From: Arthrobacter sp. PvP023
GTDB taxonomy: Bacteria > Actinomycetota > Actinomycetes > Actinomycetales > Micrococcaceae
Direction: 5' to 3'
DNA: 64,000 nt
NCBI RefSeq assembly: GCF_017832975.1
Contig: NZ_JAFIBI010000001.1
Location: 682,001-746,000 of the forward strand
The position numbers and the translations under genes are program-made. This document shows, one piece after another, positions 19,501 through 27,479 of this stretch; within the stretch, counting starts at the first letter, position 1, and every line of letters starts with the position of its first letter. The notes under the pieces were generated by a model that saw only the letters and a program-made list of their open reading frames with translations, was not told where the DNA came from and searched no databases.

Positions 19501-20007
19501 ACGGCGGCCGGTGTAGGAAAAGTGCGGGGCCGGCTCTTCGATGTCGAACTGGAGCGCCAGCGGGATGCCGTTGGTGGACGGGGTGATCCCGGGCCGGGCA
19601 ATCAGCGGGCCAAGGGCCTGCTCCCAGTCCGGCATGTCCTGCGCCAGGGGTTCACGGGACAGCCGGGTGGACTCGGCCGGGGCCAGGAGCTGGACGCGGA
19701 TGGCGGGGCTGTCCTCGGCCGCAAACAGCAGCGCGGCCACATGCTTGCAGTCCTTCCGGACCGGGCAGCTGCACACCCCGACGGTGCAGCTCCAGCCGCC
19801 CGCCTTGCGGACCAGCTTCGCGGTGGTCGAGTAGGGCGCGTCCGAGCCGCCTCGGACCTTGCCGAGCATCAGGCCGGTGGCGGCATCAAAGGAGATCCCC
19901 GAGACCCGGCTGCCCATGGCGTAGGCGAGCCCGGCCGCGAGGGAGCGGTCGTTGATCGCGGGGGTCTGTATTGCCAGTGCCGCACTCTCGTCCGGTTGGG
20001 ATGGCAT
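16528..20007 (-). CDS. SWIM zinc-finger SNF2-family helicase
   Basis: A 1159-residue Snf2/RapA-type DNA translocase. The N-terminus has a SWIM finger, CxC-x5-CxH (Cys79, Cys81, Cys87, His89), expected to bind DNA or protein with zinc. A long bacterial SNF2-associated region follows, then the motor: Walker A DDMGLGKT with Lys717, VLDEAQFVKNH (DEAQ box), SLKAGGFGLNLTEADYV and the arginine-finger region DRTHRIGQARNVMVYRL. These proteins remodel nucleoprotein or recycle RNA polymerase; the exact role in actinobacteria is unclear. It is divergent from the DUF4375-like gene, with no operon partner, and converges on the small membrane protein. Confidence 0.93.
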   Translation of the reverse strand: MPSQPDESAALAIQTPAINDRSLAAGLAYAMGSRVSGISFDAATGLMLGKVRGGSDAPYSTTAKLVRKAGGWSCTVGVCSCPVRKDCKHVAALLFAAEDSPAIRVQLLAPAESTRLSREPLAQDMPDWEQALGPLIARPGITPSTNGIPLALQFDIEEPAPHFSYTGRRDPLRSVRQLKARPVIMGAKGKWIRGDVSWNTLSYLNYRRECNEAHVEWMQEFLASHTALANRQHNSTAPWLGLNTYAGKNLWSLLAQARKIGVALVHAGSQEPVRFVEEPAAVGLNLTRFDTSGGETGGGAAAEPSAVEPSAVVNGKTSDDGGLTLAPTITVEGEVVDPASVGTIGRPAHGIFLTSGADALPGTGNGSIITLAPLESGLSEELLTFVTAGSTLHIPARDETRFLTGFYPKLKQAARVTASDQSVELPTLAVPTLSLLANYGADHKVRLHWEWHYASGNLVTAQPLWRHPGDHGYRDDPTEARILEAVGQPWEVVPKLGESATGGWGTPRLAASAELSGLDTLAFTEEVLPRLRNTPDVVVDTSGEIADYREAEEAPVVAISTKATDQRDWFDLGIQISLEGQPVSFAAVFSALAAGQTKMLLPSGAYFSLDLPELHQLRALIEEARSLQDNKDAPLQISRFQAGLWDELAHLGVVDEQAAAWREAVGGLLEGGIKGLPLPPTLNAELRPYQLEGFNWLSFLYRHGLGGVLADDMGLGKTVQALALVCAAKETAAAESAASEGKAADGAAPFLVVAPTSVVGNWEAETARFAPGLTVRAIGETFAKNGVDPAEAMAGADIVITSYALFRIDYEAYASREWAALVLDEAQFVKNHQSKAYQCARKLPAAFKLAITGTPLENNLMEFWALTSIVAPGLFASPSRFAEYYQKPVEKNGDKGQLDKLRRRVRPLMMRRTKEQVIHDLPPKQEQILEVVLNPRHQKVYQTHLQRERQKILGLIEDVNKNRFTIFQSLTLLRQLSLDASLVDPSLSGVRSSKLDVLFEQLEDLVAEGHRALIFSQFTGFLGKVRERLVEEKIEFCYLDGGTRNRSDVVNEFKNGSAPVFLISLKAGGFGLNLTEADYVFLLDPWWNPASEAQAVDRTHRIGQARNVMVYRLVAKDTIEEKVMALKAKKSQLFADVMEGDALSGGSLTAEDLAGLFND

Positions 20008-20184
20008 GGTGCGCGCTACTTTCAGCAGGTCAAAAATCTGCAGGTTATCTGATCCATCTTACCGAGCCGGAAGAGGCCCTGAAACTTCGCCCAACGTTCA
20101 GCTCATCCTCAACCTCCGGACCGGTGCGCCACGTAGCGTGAAAGGGTCCTGAGCACCACCCGCTTTCAGCAGTGAGGATCTTCC

Positions 20185-21057
20185 ATGAGCACCGGTCAGC
20201 CCGCCAGCAAGCACCCCGTCGTCCTGGCACCCGAAAGCGCCGAGGCGGCCAACGAAGACGTTGTGGACTCGAACGTGACCGTGGTCAACGCCATGTATGC
20301 GGAGCTCCTCGACGCTCCGGAAATCGCGCCGAACGCGCTCCGCAGCTACTACGTCGACTTCTACCTCACCCAGGCGCTGGCCGGCGGCTTTGCCCAGTAC
20401 GTCTTCACGGTGCCGGAGCGCGACGAGATCGACGCCTACGTCCGCGAAGGACTGGAAGGTATGGGCGCCACCGCCCACCTGGCCCTGTTCAACCGCACCG
20501 CCGCGGCCTTCGACGCGCTCTCCGAGGACGACGCTGACGCGTACTTGGATGGGGACACGGAAGCCTTCAGCAGCGCCGATGACGACGGCGGGACCCCCGC
20601 CCCGGAGGCGGTCCGGGAACTCGAAGAGCTCGACGACGAATTCGAGTCGCTGCTGGAGACCGAGGACATCCTCGCGCTCAACGCCGCCTGGCTCCGCGGC
20701 CAGGAAGGCCTGCTGCTGCTTGACGGGGAGCAGTTGGAACTGCACATCGCCGAACGCGTGGCCCGGATCCCCAACCTTGCGGAACGCCAGGCAGAAGCGG
20801 CGGAAGAAGCCTTGGAGAATGCGCCGGAGTTCGAGCTGATCATCCGCGAACTCTGCGACGTCGCGGGCCATGAGCTGCAGAAAATCACCATGGGCGATCC
20901 CAACTACGAGCACAACGGCGAAACCGTCCTCGCCTGGCACTTCACCACGGACCAGGGCGACTTCATCATGGTGGAGGATGACGAGGAGGCCTACATGATC
21001 AGCCCATCGACCAAGGAGATCGTGGCCGCCGTGGAGTTCGAAGAGGCCGACGCCTAG
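20185..21057 (+). CDS. DUF4375 (DMP19-like) domain protein
   Basis: A 290-residue acidic cytoplasmic protein. Residues about 50-115 (SYYVDFYLTQALAGGFAQYVF to LALFNRTAAAF) match the DMP19/DUF4375 pattern of an aromatic-rich segment with GGFxQY followed by a helix ending in a conserved Ala-Phe. The middle is very acidic (ELEELDDEFESLLE) and the C-terminus is a beta-rich unknown. DMP19 proteins from Neisseria mimic DNA and bind repressors; in most bacteria the function is unknown, and the acidity here fits but does not prove mimicry. ATG 20185 follows GAGGATCTTCC. It stands alone between the SNF2 gene and the levanase. Confidence 0.75.
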   Translation: MSTGQPASKHPVVLAPESAEAANEDVVDSNVTVVNAMYAELLDAPEIAPNALRSYYVDFYLTQALAGGFAQYVFTVPERDEIDAYVREGLEGMGATAHLALFNRTAAAFDALSEDDADAYLDGDTEAFSSADDDGGTPAPEAVRELEELDDEFESLLETEDILALNAAWLRGQEGLLLLDGEQLELHIAERVARIPNLAERQAEAAEEALENAPEFELIIRELCDVAGHELQKITMGDPNYEHNGETVLAWHFTTDQGDFIMVEDDEEAYMISPSTKEIVAAVEFEEADA

Positions 21058-21137
21058 CGTCCCGGCACCGCCCTGCCGGGACCGCGGCGGTAACGCGGAA
21101 GCGCGGCCCCTGTAAAATTGAGCGAAATCAGACCAAC

Positions 21138-21185
21138 ATGCACAAACGCCGGCGCCGGCTTATACCGGCGGCGGCGTTTGTGCAT
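21138..21185 (+). terminator. 48-base long hairpin upstream of the levanase gene
   Basis: The 21-base arms (21138-21158 and 21165-21185) pair at 20 of 21 positions around a CTTATA loop. It ends 17 bases before the levanase start and lies 80 bases after the preceding stop. It has no U-run. It could terminate the upstream transcript, or sit in the levanase leader and hide or expose the ribosome site. A TTGAGC at 21118-21123 just upstream would make the hairpin straddle the promoter. Confidence 0.7.
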
Positions 21186-21202
21186 CACGATGATCGGTGG
21201 AC

Positions 21203-23161
21203 ATGTCGCTCAGGTTTCTCCCCAGCAAACTCACGCCCCGGGCCCTATGGGCCGCGGTGGCCGCTGCCTTGGCGCTCGTCCTGGCGGCGGTGGCCATCGT
21301 GGTGGGTGCGGGGCAGCAGCCGGGCCCGGGCAGCCCCGCCGCGGACGCGCTGGCAGACGTCGCTGCGGCCCAGGCGGAGGCCAAAAAAGACGCCGGCCGC
21401 TATGGCTCGTTCTGGCTGACCGGGGGCGACCGCAGCCTGGAAAGCCTCGCGCACCCGCTCCGGACCGACGGCGTTTCCGACCTCCGCGCCATTGAATGCG
21501 CCGACGGATGGGTGGCCGCCGCCCGGGCGGGGCAGGACGTCCTGGTACGTTCCAGCAGTCAGGACCAGGCGGTACGGGCAGGTTCCGCGGACATCCCCCG
21601 CCCGGACTGCGTCACAGCCGCTGCAGTGGAGGCCATGCTGAGCGACCTGGGCGCCGGGCCCGAGGTTCCTGCGCCGGCGGAGTCCGCGTTCGCGCGGCCG
21701 GACGGAGCCTCCGCCTACCGCCCCGGTTACCACATCACCCCCCGCGAAAACTGGATGAACGATCCGCAGCGGCCGTTCTGGCTGGACGGCCTCTGGCACT
21801 ACTACTACCTCTACAATGCCGGCTACCCGGAGGAGAACGGCACTGAGTGGTACCACCTCACCAGCACCGACCTGGTGCACTGGAAAGACGAGGGGGTGGC
21901 CATTGAAAAGTACAAGAACGGCCTGGGGGACATCGAAACGGGCAGCGCCGTGGTGGATTACGAGAACTCCGCAGGGTTCGGCAAAGGCGCTGTCATCGCC
22001 GTCATGACCCAGCAGGACGACGGCATCCAGCGGCAGTCGCTGTTCTACTCCACTGACAAGGGCTACACATTCAAGCCCTACGACGGGAACCCGGTGATGG
22101 ACAACCCGGGGGAGCAGCACTGGCGCGACCCGAAGATCATCCGTGACGACGCGAACAACCAGTGGGTGATGGCCTTGGCGGAGGGCGAAAAGATCGGCCT
22201 GTACGCCTCCGCCAACCTGAAGGAATGGCGCTACCTGTCGGCCTTTGAACGCAAGGGCCTGGGAATTCTTGAATGCCCCGAATTCTTCCAGCTCGACGTC
22301 GACGGCGATCCCGCCAAACGGACCTGGGTCCTTGCTGCCAGCGCCAACGGGGCCGAGGAAGGGAAGTCCACCGGCGTCGCCTACTGGACCGGGACGTGGG
22401 ACGGGACCCGGTTCGAGCCATCGGACCAGAAGCACCAGTGGCTGGATGACGGCTCCGACTTCTACGCCGCCGTGACCTGGGACGATCCACGGCTGACGGA
22501 AAGCCAGCGCATGGGGTCGCGCCACGCCATCGCGTGGCTGAACAACTGGGCCTATGCACGCAAACTACCCACCGACGACTGGCACGGCGGCGCCGACACT
22601 TTGGTCAGGGATATCCGGCTGAAGACGGTCTCCGGCAAGCCCACGCTCGTCTCCAGCCCCACAGGTGCGCTGAAGTCGCTGGAAGGAGACACCGCCACCG
22701 TGGAAGACCGGAAACTGACTCCGGACGGTGCAGCAGGGCTTCCCGCTCCTGACCGCGGAGCGTACCGGCTAGACCTCACGCTCGAACGCGCGGCAGGCGA
22801 CGACGGCTCCGAGGCCAAGGTGGAGCTGCTGGCCGAAAACGGGGTCTTTGCCACGGTGGGCTATGACTTCGAATCGGGAACCGCCTTCGTCACGCGGGAC
22901 GGGGCAGCCAAAGAAACGGCAGGCCTCGCGCCCGATTATGGCGTGCTCCGGCGGGCGGAATCCGCACCCCGCGAGGGCCGGGTCCGGCTGGAAATCTTTG
23001 TGGACCACAGCTCCGTGGAAGTGTTCGTCAATGACGGCGAGAGAACCCTCACGTCACTCGTCTTTCCCGCCGGCGCACCCAAGGGACTGAAGGCGCTGAC
23101 CAAGGACGGGACGCTGACGCTCAAGTCCTTCAGCTATACACCGATGGCGGCCACGTCCTGA
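21203..23161 (+). CDS. Secreted or anchored GH32 levanase/fructan hydrolase
   Basis: A protein of 652 residues from ATG 21203; an in-frame GTG lies 6 bases earlier. A basic start and one hydrophobic helix (LWAAVAAALALVLAAVAIVV, residues 13-32) act as signal peptide or anchor. Residues 40-165 are a linker region with two Cys and no family I know. The GH32 five-blade propeller begins at HITPRENWMNDPQ with nucleophile Asp187; the stabiliser is Asp309 in WRDPK and the acid/base is Glu357 in ECPEFF. The C-terminal beta-sandwich has IFVDHSSVEVFVNDG. It should release fructose from levan or inulin outside the cell. No fructose transporter is adjacent. Confidence 0.93.
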   Translation: MSLRFLPSKLTPRALWAAVAAALALVLAAVAIVVGAGQQPGPGSPAADALADVAAAQAEAKKDAGRYGSFWLTGGDRSLESLAHPLRTDGVSDLRAIECADGWVAAARAGQDVLVRSSSQDQAVRAGSADIPRPDCVTAAAVEAMLSDLGAGPEVPAPAESAFARPDGASAYRPGYHITPRENWMNDPQRPFWLDGLWHYYYLYNAGYPEENGTEWYHLTSTDLVHWKDEGVAIEKYKNGLGDIETGSAVVDYENSAGFGKGAVIAVMTQQDDGIQRQSLFYSTDKGYTFKPYDGNPVMDNPGEQHWRDPKIIRDDANNQWVMALAEGEKIGLYASANLKEWRYLSAFERKGLGILECPEFFQLDVDGDPAKRTWVLAASANGAEEGKSTGVAYWTGTWDGTRFEPSDQKHQWLDDGSDFYAAVTWDDPRLTESQRMGSRHAIAWLNNWAYARKLPTDDWHGGADTLVRDIRLKTVSGKPTLVSSPTGALKSLEGDTATVEDRKLTPDGAAGLPAPDRGAYRLDLTLERAAGDDGSEAKVELLAENGVFATVGYDFESGTAFVTRDGAAKETAGLAPDYGVLRRAESAPREGRVRLEIFVDHSSVEVFVNDGERTLTSLVFPAGAPKGLKALTKDGTLTLKSFSYTPMAATS

Positions 23162-23212
23162 CCCGGGCCTGATTCTGCCCGCCGCGTTCCGGGCTGCCGA
23201 GTCCCGGGCACG

Positions 23213-24445
23213 CTACGCGTCGTCCGCCACGCCGGTCCGGTACGAGGCGAGGAACGCGGCGATCCGGCGCACTGCTTCCTCAATGTCTTCCACGGACGGA
23301 AGGATGACAAAGCGGAAGTGGTCCGGCCGGGGCCAGTTGAACGCCGTGCCGTGCGAGACCAGGATCTTCTGTTCACGCAGGAGGTCCAGGACGAACTGTT
23401 CGTCGCTCTTGAACGGGTAGAGCTCCGGGTCAAGGCGCGGAAACAGGTACATGGCCGCCGCCGCGGGGACGCACGTGACGCCCGGAATGGCGGTGAGCAG
23501 CTTATGGGCGCGGTCCCGCTGCTCGCGGAGGCGGCCGCCCGGCCGGACCAGGGCCTCGATGCTCTGATAGCCGCCAAGGCACGTCTGGATCGCGTGCTGG
23601 GCGGGGACATTGGGGCACAGGCGCAGGGAAGCCAGCAGCTCCAGGCCTTCCCGGTAGGCCAGCGTTGCGGCAAGCGGGCCCGTGACGGCCACCCAGCCTG
23701 CGCGGTACCCCGGCATCCGGTAGGCCTTGGAGAGGCCGCTGAACGTCAGGACGCAGATGTCCTCGGCCACCGAGGCCGTATGGATGTGCTGCGCATCCTC
23801 GTACAGGATCTTCTCGTAGATCTCGTCCGAGAACAGCACCAGATGGTGTTTGCGCGCCAACGCGGCAAACTGTTCCAGGACGTGACGCGGGTACACGGCT
23901 CCTGTGGGGTTGTTCGGGTTGATGATCACGATTGCCTTGGTGCGCTTGGTGATCTTTGCTTCGACGTCGGCCATGTCCGGCCACCAGTGCTCGTCCTCGT
24001 CGCACAGGTAGTGCACGGGCTTTCCGCCGGTCAGCGTGACGGCCGCCGTCCACAGCGGGTAGTCGGGGGCCGGAATGAGGATTTCGTCGCCGTCTTCCAT
24101 GAAGGCCTGGAGGCACATGGAAATGAGCTCGCTGACGCCGTTGCCGATGAAGATGTCCTCGACGCCGATCTGCATCAGGCCGCGGGTCTGGTAGTACTGC
24201 GAGATGGCCGTGCGCGCGGAGAAGATTCCCTTGGAATCGCTGTAGCCCTGCGCCCCGCGCAGGTGGTGGATCATGTCCACCACCACGGACTCGGGGGTCT
24301 CCAGTCCGAACGGCGCGGTGTCGCCCAGGTTCATCTTCAGGATCCGGTGCCCTTCGGCTTCCATCTCCTTCGCCGCCTGGAGGATGGGCCCGCGGAGTTC
24401 GTAGCGGACGTTCTGGAGTTTGCTGGAGTGCTGCATGGGACGCAT
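23213..24445 (-). CDS. alaA: Alanine-synthesising aminotransferase AlaA-like
   Basis: A 410-residue fold-type I PLP enzyme closely resembling E. coli AlaA, which makes alanine from pyruvate and glutamate. Shared motifs include SSKLQNVRYELRGPILQAA at the start, GNGVSELI, PAPDYPLWTAAV, IINPNNPTGAVYP, SGLSKAYR with the Schiff-base Lys240, and SLRLCPNVPAQHAIQT. The C-terminal GTAFNWPRPDHFR holds the carboxylate-binding Arg. Two in-frame starts (ATG 24445 and 24436) give nearly the same protein. It is divergent from the secreted protein/sigma locus with a 296-base gap and has no operon partner on its own strand. Confidence 0.93.
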   Translation of the reverse strand: MRPMQHSSKLQNVRYELRGPILQAAKEMEAEGHRILKMNLGDTAPFGLETPESVVVDMIHHLRGAQGYSDSKGIFSARTAISQYYQTRGLMQIGVEDIFIGNGVSELISMCLQAFMEDGDEILIPAPDYPLWTAAVTLTGGKPVHYLCDEDEHWWPDMADVEAKITKRTKAIVIINPNNPTGAVYPRHVLEQFAALARKHHLVLFSDEIYEKILYEDAQHIHTASVAEDICVLTFSGLSKAYRMPGYRAGWVAVTGPLAATLAYREGLELLASLRLCPNVPAQHAIQTCLGGYQSIEALVRPGGRLREQRDRAHKLLTAIPGVTCVPAAAAMYLFPRLDPELYPFKSDEQFVLDLLREQKILVSHGTAFNWPRPDHFRFVILPSVEDIEEAVRRIAAFLASYRTGVADDA

Positions 24446-24657
24446 GCTTGATCATTTCACAGCGCCGGGCAGGACAGCACCTGCGTTTGAGCTTGCCGCA
24501 GCCGGGGTCTGCCGGGTCTTCGCGGCGTTCCTAGGATCGGTCGGCTTGCCCGTCTTTTGATCCTGATGCCGCTCCGGTACCCCTTGCCCGCCCGGGGCCC
24601 GCAAAAGAATTTTCGGCACCGCGTAACTTTTCCGGAACATGCAGCGATGTAAGGGGA

Positions 24658-24676
24658 GTGCGGACCGCGTCCGCAC
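24658..24676. promoter_or_regulatory. Perfect inverted repeat upstream of the secreted-protein/sigma locus
   Basis: GTGCGGAC-CGC-GTCCGCAC, with 8-bp perfect arms, lies 65 bp before the next start. A GGAAC (24634-24638), the usual ECF -35 core, lies 20 bp upstream, but I see no well-spaced CGTC/CGTT -10. The site is a candidate operator; the rest of the 24446-24741 gap has no other clear feature. Confidence 0.5.
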
Positions 24677-24741
24677 AGCTTGAGTGGCCGGATCCAACCT
24701 GGCCGTTACTGACACTGTTGTATATGTTTTCGGAGGGTTTC

Positions 24742-25398
24742 ATGTCCTTGTTCACTGTTTTTGCCACTAGTAAGGTTGCCGCGAGCGCATTGGCGGCCGG
24801 TACGCTGGCGGTCGGTGGCACCGGCGCAGCAGCCTTTGCCGGAGCCCTTCCTACTGACGTTCAGCAGAGCGCCCACGAACTGCTCGGCGCCCCCGCCCCG
24901 CACGTCGGCGGCGTCTCAGGGACCGCCACGGCCGGCGCCACCGCCGAAGCTTCCGCTTCCGCCACGCCGTCCGCTTCCGCTTCGGCTGATGCTGCAGCAA
25001 CCGGCTCCGATGAGGACGCCAGCGCTGAAGCCTCGGCAACCGCCGTCGGCCCGGACGCCACCGGCCCCGCCGCCTACGGCCTGTGCACCGCCTTCACCAA
25101 GGGCGGCCTGGACGCATCCTCCACCGGTTTCAAGTCGCTGGCCATCGCCGCTGAGGGCGAAGCCAACGTCGAAAGCTACTGCGCGGACGTAACCGCCGCA
25201 GGCAAGGCAGCTGCCGAGTCCGAGGGCAGCAAGGTTGAAGGAGCCGGCTCCGGCGAGGCCGAAGCAGACGTTCAGGCTCCGGAGGTGCCGGAAGCCCCTG
25301 AGCTGCCCACCGAGGCAGCAGTTCCGGCCACCCCGGAAATCCCCGCCGAGGTCCCCACCCAGCTCCCTGAGCTGCCCACCTCAGCTGGCCGTCCGTAA
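24742..25398 (+). CDS. Exported Ala/Glu/Pro-rich protein of unknown function
   Basis: A 218-residue protein from ATG 24742, chosen for CGGAGGG 5 bases upstream. Its N-terminus (FATSKVAASALAAGTLAVGGTGAAAFAG) is a signal-peptide-like hydrophobic helix. The middle is low-complexity Ser/Ala (ASASATPSASASAD); a conserved-looking folded piece YGLCTAFTKGGLDASSTGFKSL to VESYCADV contains the only two Cys, which could form a disulfide; the tail is Pro/Glu/Val-rich and may span the wall. It is followed by a strong hairpin and then a sigma-factor gene, so it is likely both the first gene and a target of that sigma system. The family is unnamed to me. Confidence 0.75.
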   Translation: MSLFTVFATSKVAASALAAGTLAVGGTGAAAFAGALPTDVQQSAHELLGAPAPHVGGVSGTATAGATAEASASATPSASASADAAATGSDEDASAEASATAVGPDATGPAAYGLCTAFTKGGLDASSTGFKSLAIAAEGEANVESYCADVTAAGKAAAESEGSKVEGAGSGEAEADVQAPEVPEAPELPTEAAVPATPEIPAEVPTQLPELPTSAGRP

Positions 25399-25416
25399 CA
25401 CAGCCGCCTATGGTGG

Positions 25417-25453
25417 ACCGCGGGACTTCTCGCTGTGGCGGAAGTCCCGCGGT
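25417..25453 (+). terminator. Strong hairpin between the exported-protein and sigma-factor genes
   Basis: 13-bp perfect arms (25417-25429, 25441-25453) with an 11-base loop and no U-run. It should reduce read-through so that the exported protein is made in excess over the sigma factor. Confidence 0.72.
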
Positions 25454-25529
25454 GCAACCGGCCCGGGTTCGCAGCCTTCCGAACCTCGGACAGATGTGAC
25501 CGCATTGAGCGGGATGGAGGAGCCTTAGG

Positions 25530-26087
25530 GTGCTGGACACTTTGGCAGATGAATACGTGCACACGGACGGGACCGACCCCGCCGTGTTGTTCACCCTTGT
25601 CTACCGAAAGTTCTCCGGCGCAGTGCTTGGTTACCTCCGGGCTCGCGGAGTGGATGATCCCGAGGCGGTCACCCAGGATGTGTTCCTTGCCTTCTATCCG
25701 AAGCTTGACGGACTGAGCGGCGGACTCCAGGGCGCCAAGTCGCTCATTTTCTCCATTGCGCATGCGCGGATGGTGGATTATTACCGCCGCAACGAGCGCA
25801 CTCCGTCCCTCAGCCCCTACGAGTCCGAACTCGACGGCCGCAGCTCGGCTTCAGCCGAGGAACTGGCGCTCGCGAAAGTGGACGCCGGTGGCGCCGGAGC
25901 CCTTCTTGAAGGACTCAGCCCGGACCACCAGGAAGTCCTCGCCCTGAGGGTGGTGGCGGACCTGTCCGTGGAACAGGCCGCCGAGATCATGGACAGGACC
26001 CCCGGGGCCGTCAAACAGTTGCATCGACGGGCGCTCATCGCCCTTAGGGAACGCGCCTCAATAGGAAGCCAGGCACATCATGAGTGA
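25530..26087 (+). CDS. ECF-type RNA polymerase sigma factor
   Basis: A 185-residue sigma-70 family protein. Region 2 runs from VLFTLVYRKFSGAVLGYLRARGVDDPEAVTQDVFLAFY to the DNA-melting segment SLIFSIAHARMVDYYRR; region 4 is LLEGLSPDHQEVLALRVVADLSVEQAAEIMDRTPGAVKQLHRRAL. GTG 25530 follows GGAGGAG. Its stop overlaps the start of the next gene by 8 bases, the usual arrangement for a sigma factor and its membrane-bound regulator. Target promoters are not defined; autoregulation through the region before 24742 is likely. Confidence 0.9.
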   Translation: MLDTLADEYVHTDGTDPAVLFTLVYRKFSGAVLGYLRARGVDDPEAVTQDVFLAFYPKLDGLSGGLQGAKSLIFSIAHARMVDYYRRNERTPSLSPYESELDGRSSASAEELALAKVDAGGAGALLEGLSPDHQEVLALRVVADLSVEQAAEIMDRTPGAVKQLHRRALIALRERASIGSQAHHE

Positions 26088-26898
26088 CAACTCCTCATCC
26101 CGGAACCAGCGGATCATCGACGAACTGCTGGCCGACGCCGGCATGGAAAACGCTGGCGAACTGCGCCCCGTCCTGCTGGAACTGCGTGCACTGGCCGCCG
26201 ACAGCCCGCGGCCGTCCGCCGCGGTGGAAGCGCTGATGGCGCCGGCCGCAACGCTGACAGCGCTTCCCGCTGTTCCTGCTGAACCTTCCGACGTTGGCAC
26301 GCTCGCCATGGCACTGCCTGCCACCTCCGCCGAGCCCGCACCCGCCGGGCCGGCCCTGGACGAGCTGGCCGCCCGACGACGGCGCAAACGCCGGCTGCCG
26401 CTTACGGCGCTTTCCGTCGCCGCTGCCCTGGCCGCCGGGGGCGCCGCTGCGGCAGCCTCCGATGAAAACTTCCGCCACACCCTGGGTAACGTCGGACATG
26501 CCGTCACCTTCTTCGTGGGGACCATGACGCCGGGAGGCGGGGGAAGCACGCCCGGCCAGCCCGTGCCGGGTACCGGTGGAACGGCGCCTGGCGCACCCGC
26601 GCCCGCCTCGCCGGTGCCTTCGCCGGGGGACGGCGGATCAGTCTCCGGCGGGCAGCCCGGGCAGGGCAGCGCCGGGGAACCCGCCGCCCCCTCGCCGGGC
26701 ACCGTCCCCACGCCCGGACACACCCTGCCGGGGAAACCGGATCCCCGCGACCCGGCCAACGTTCCGGGACTTGGACAGCTGCCCTCGGGCAAGCCGCTTC
26801 CAACCGCCCCCGTGAGCCCCGACCCGTCCGACCTTGTTCCCACATCGCCGGTGGAGCTGCCCGTCCCGGAGTTGCCGGCTCCCTCCCCGGTCCGCTAG
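26080..26898 (+). CDS. Single-pass membrane protein, putative anti-sigma factor
   Basis: A 272-residue protein overlapping the sigma gene by 8 bases. Residues 1-95 are cytoplasmic and helical (NQRIIDELLADAGMENAGELRPVLLEL). A basic block RRRRKRR at about 99-105 precedes one membrane helix (ALSVAAALAAGGAAAAAS). The outside part is over 130 residues of Pro/Gly/Thr repeats, probably wall-spanning. It has no zinc-binding HxxxCxxC and no clear anti-sigma domain, so the anti-sigma role rests on topology and gene order. A Pro-rich tail could act as a tether or stress sensor. Confidence 0.7.
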   Translation: MSDNSSSRNQRIIDELLADAGMENAGELRPVLLELRALAADSPRPSAAVEALMAPAATLTALPAVPAEPSDVGTLAMALPATSAEPAPAGPALDELAARRRRKRRLPLTALSVAAALAAGGAAAAASDENFRHTLGNVGHAVTFFVGTMTPGGGGSTPGQPVPGTGGTAPGAPAPASPVPSPGDGGSVSGGQPGQGSAGEPAAPSPGTVPTPGHTLPGKPDPRDPANVPGLGQLPSGKPLPTAPVSPDPSDLVPTSPVELPVPELPAPSPVR

Positions 26899-26951
26899 CC
26901 CGTCCCCGGCCGGGCACTGTGCTGAAACCAGACTCTGCGTTAACCCGTTGG

Positions 26952-27479
26952 CTAGTAGCCGCCGGCAGCGGGCTTCAGCATGTCGCCTGAAGGGCCCGCC
27001 AGGTACCAGACTCCGTTCACGCCCTGACCGGTGATGTCACCAGCGGTTTTGTCCTTGACGTAGTAGTACACCGGCAGGCCGTTGATCGTCACCTGCTTCT
27101 TTCCCTCCGGCGTCGCGATGGTTGCCACCGTCCCCGTAACGCCGTCAACGGCCGGCGCGTCCGATTCCGTGAGGACCGGCGGCCACGCGGCGATGCAGGC
27201 TCCGGTGCACGCGCTGGTGCCTGAATCCTTCACGTCCTTGGTGAAGAAATAGACGCTCATCCCTTTCGCATCCACCACGATCCGGCCCGCCGCCGATGAC
27301 GCCGTCTTCAGTTCAGCCGCTCCGGCGGGGACGGGGGCTGACGAGGTTTCTGCGGGGGCGGAAGCCGCCGTCGTACCCTGCGCAGTGGTTGGCGCCGAGG
27401 TCCCGGTTCCGCCGCCGCAGGCGGTGAGGGCCGCGGCCAGCGCCACAACGTACAAGCCTGTTCCCCAATGCTTCTTCAT
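26952..27479 (-). CDS. COG4315-type secreted lipoprotein
   Basis: A 175-residue lipoprotein with signal peptide and lipobox LTACGG (Cys21). After a Thr/Ala/Ser linker, two related repeats of the secreted-repeat (COG4315) type appear: GRIVVDAKGMSVYFFTKDVKD with SACTGACIAAWPPVLTE, then QVTINGLPVYYYVKDKTAGD with GVNGVWYLAGPSG. The CxxxC pair and Tyr/Phe-rich strands are typical. The function is unknown, though relatives often lie beside SigL/SigK-type ECF loci and respond to oxidative conditions. Here it is divergent from an ECF sigma/zinc anti-sigma pair 257 bp away, which is the likely control. Confidence 0.85.
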   Translation of the reverse strand: MKKHWGTGLYVVALAAALTACGGGTGTSAPTTAQGTTAASAPAETSSAPVPAGAAELKTASSAAGRIVVDAKGMSVYFFTKDVKDSGTSACTGACIAAWPPVLTESDAPAVDGVTGTVATIATPEGKKQVTINGLPVYYYVKDKTAGDITGQGVNGVWYLAGPSGDMLKPAAGGY

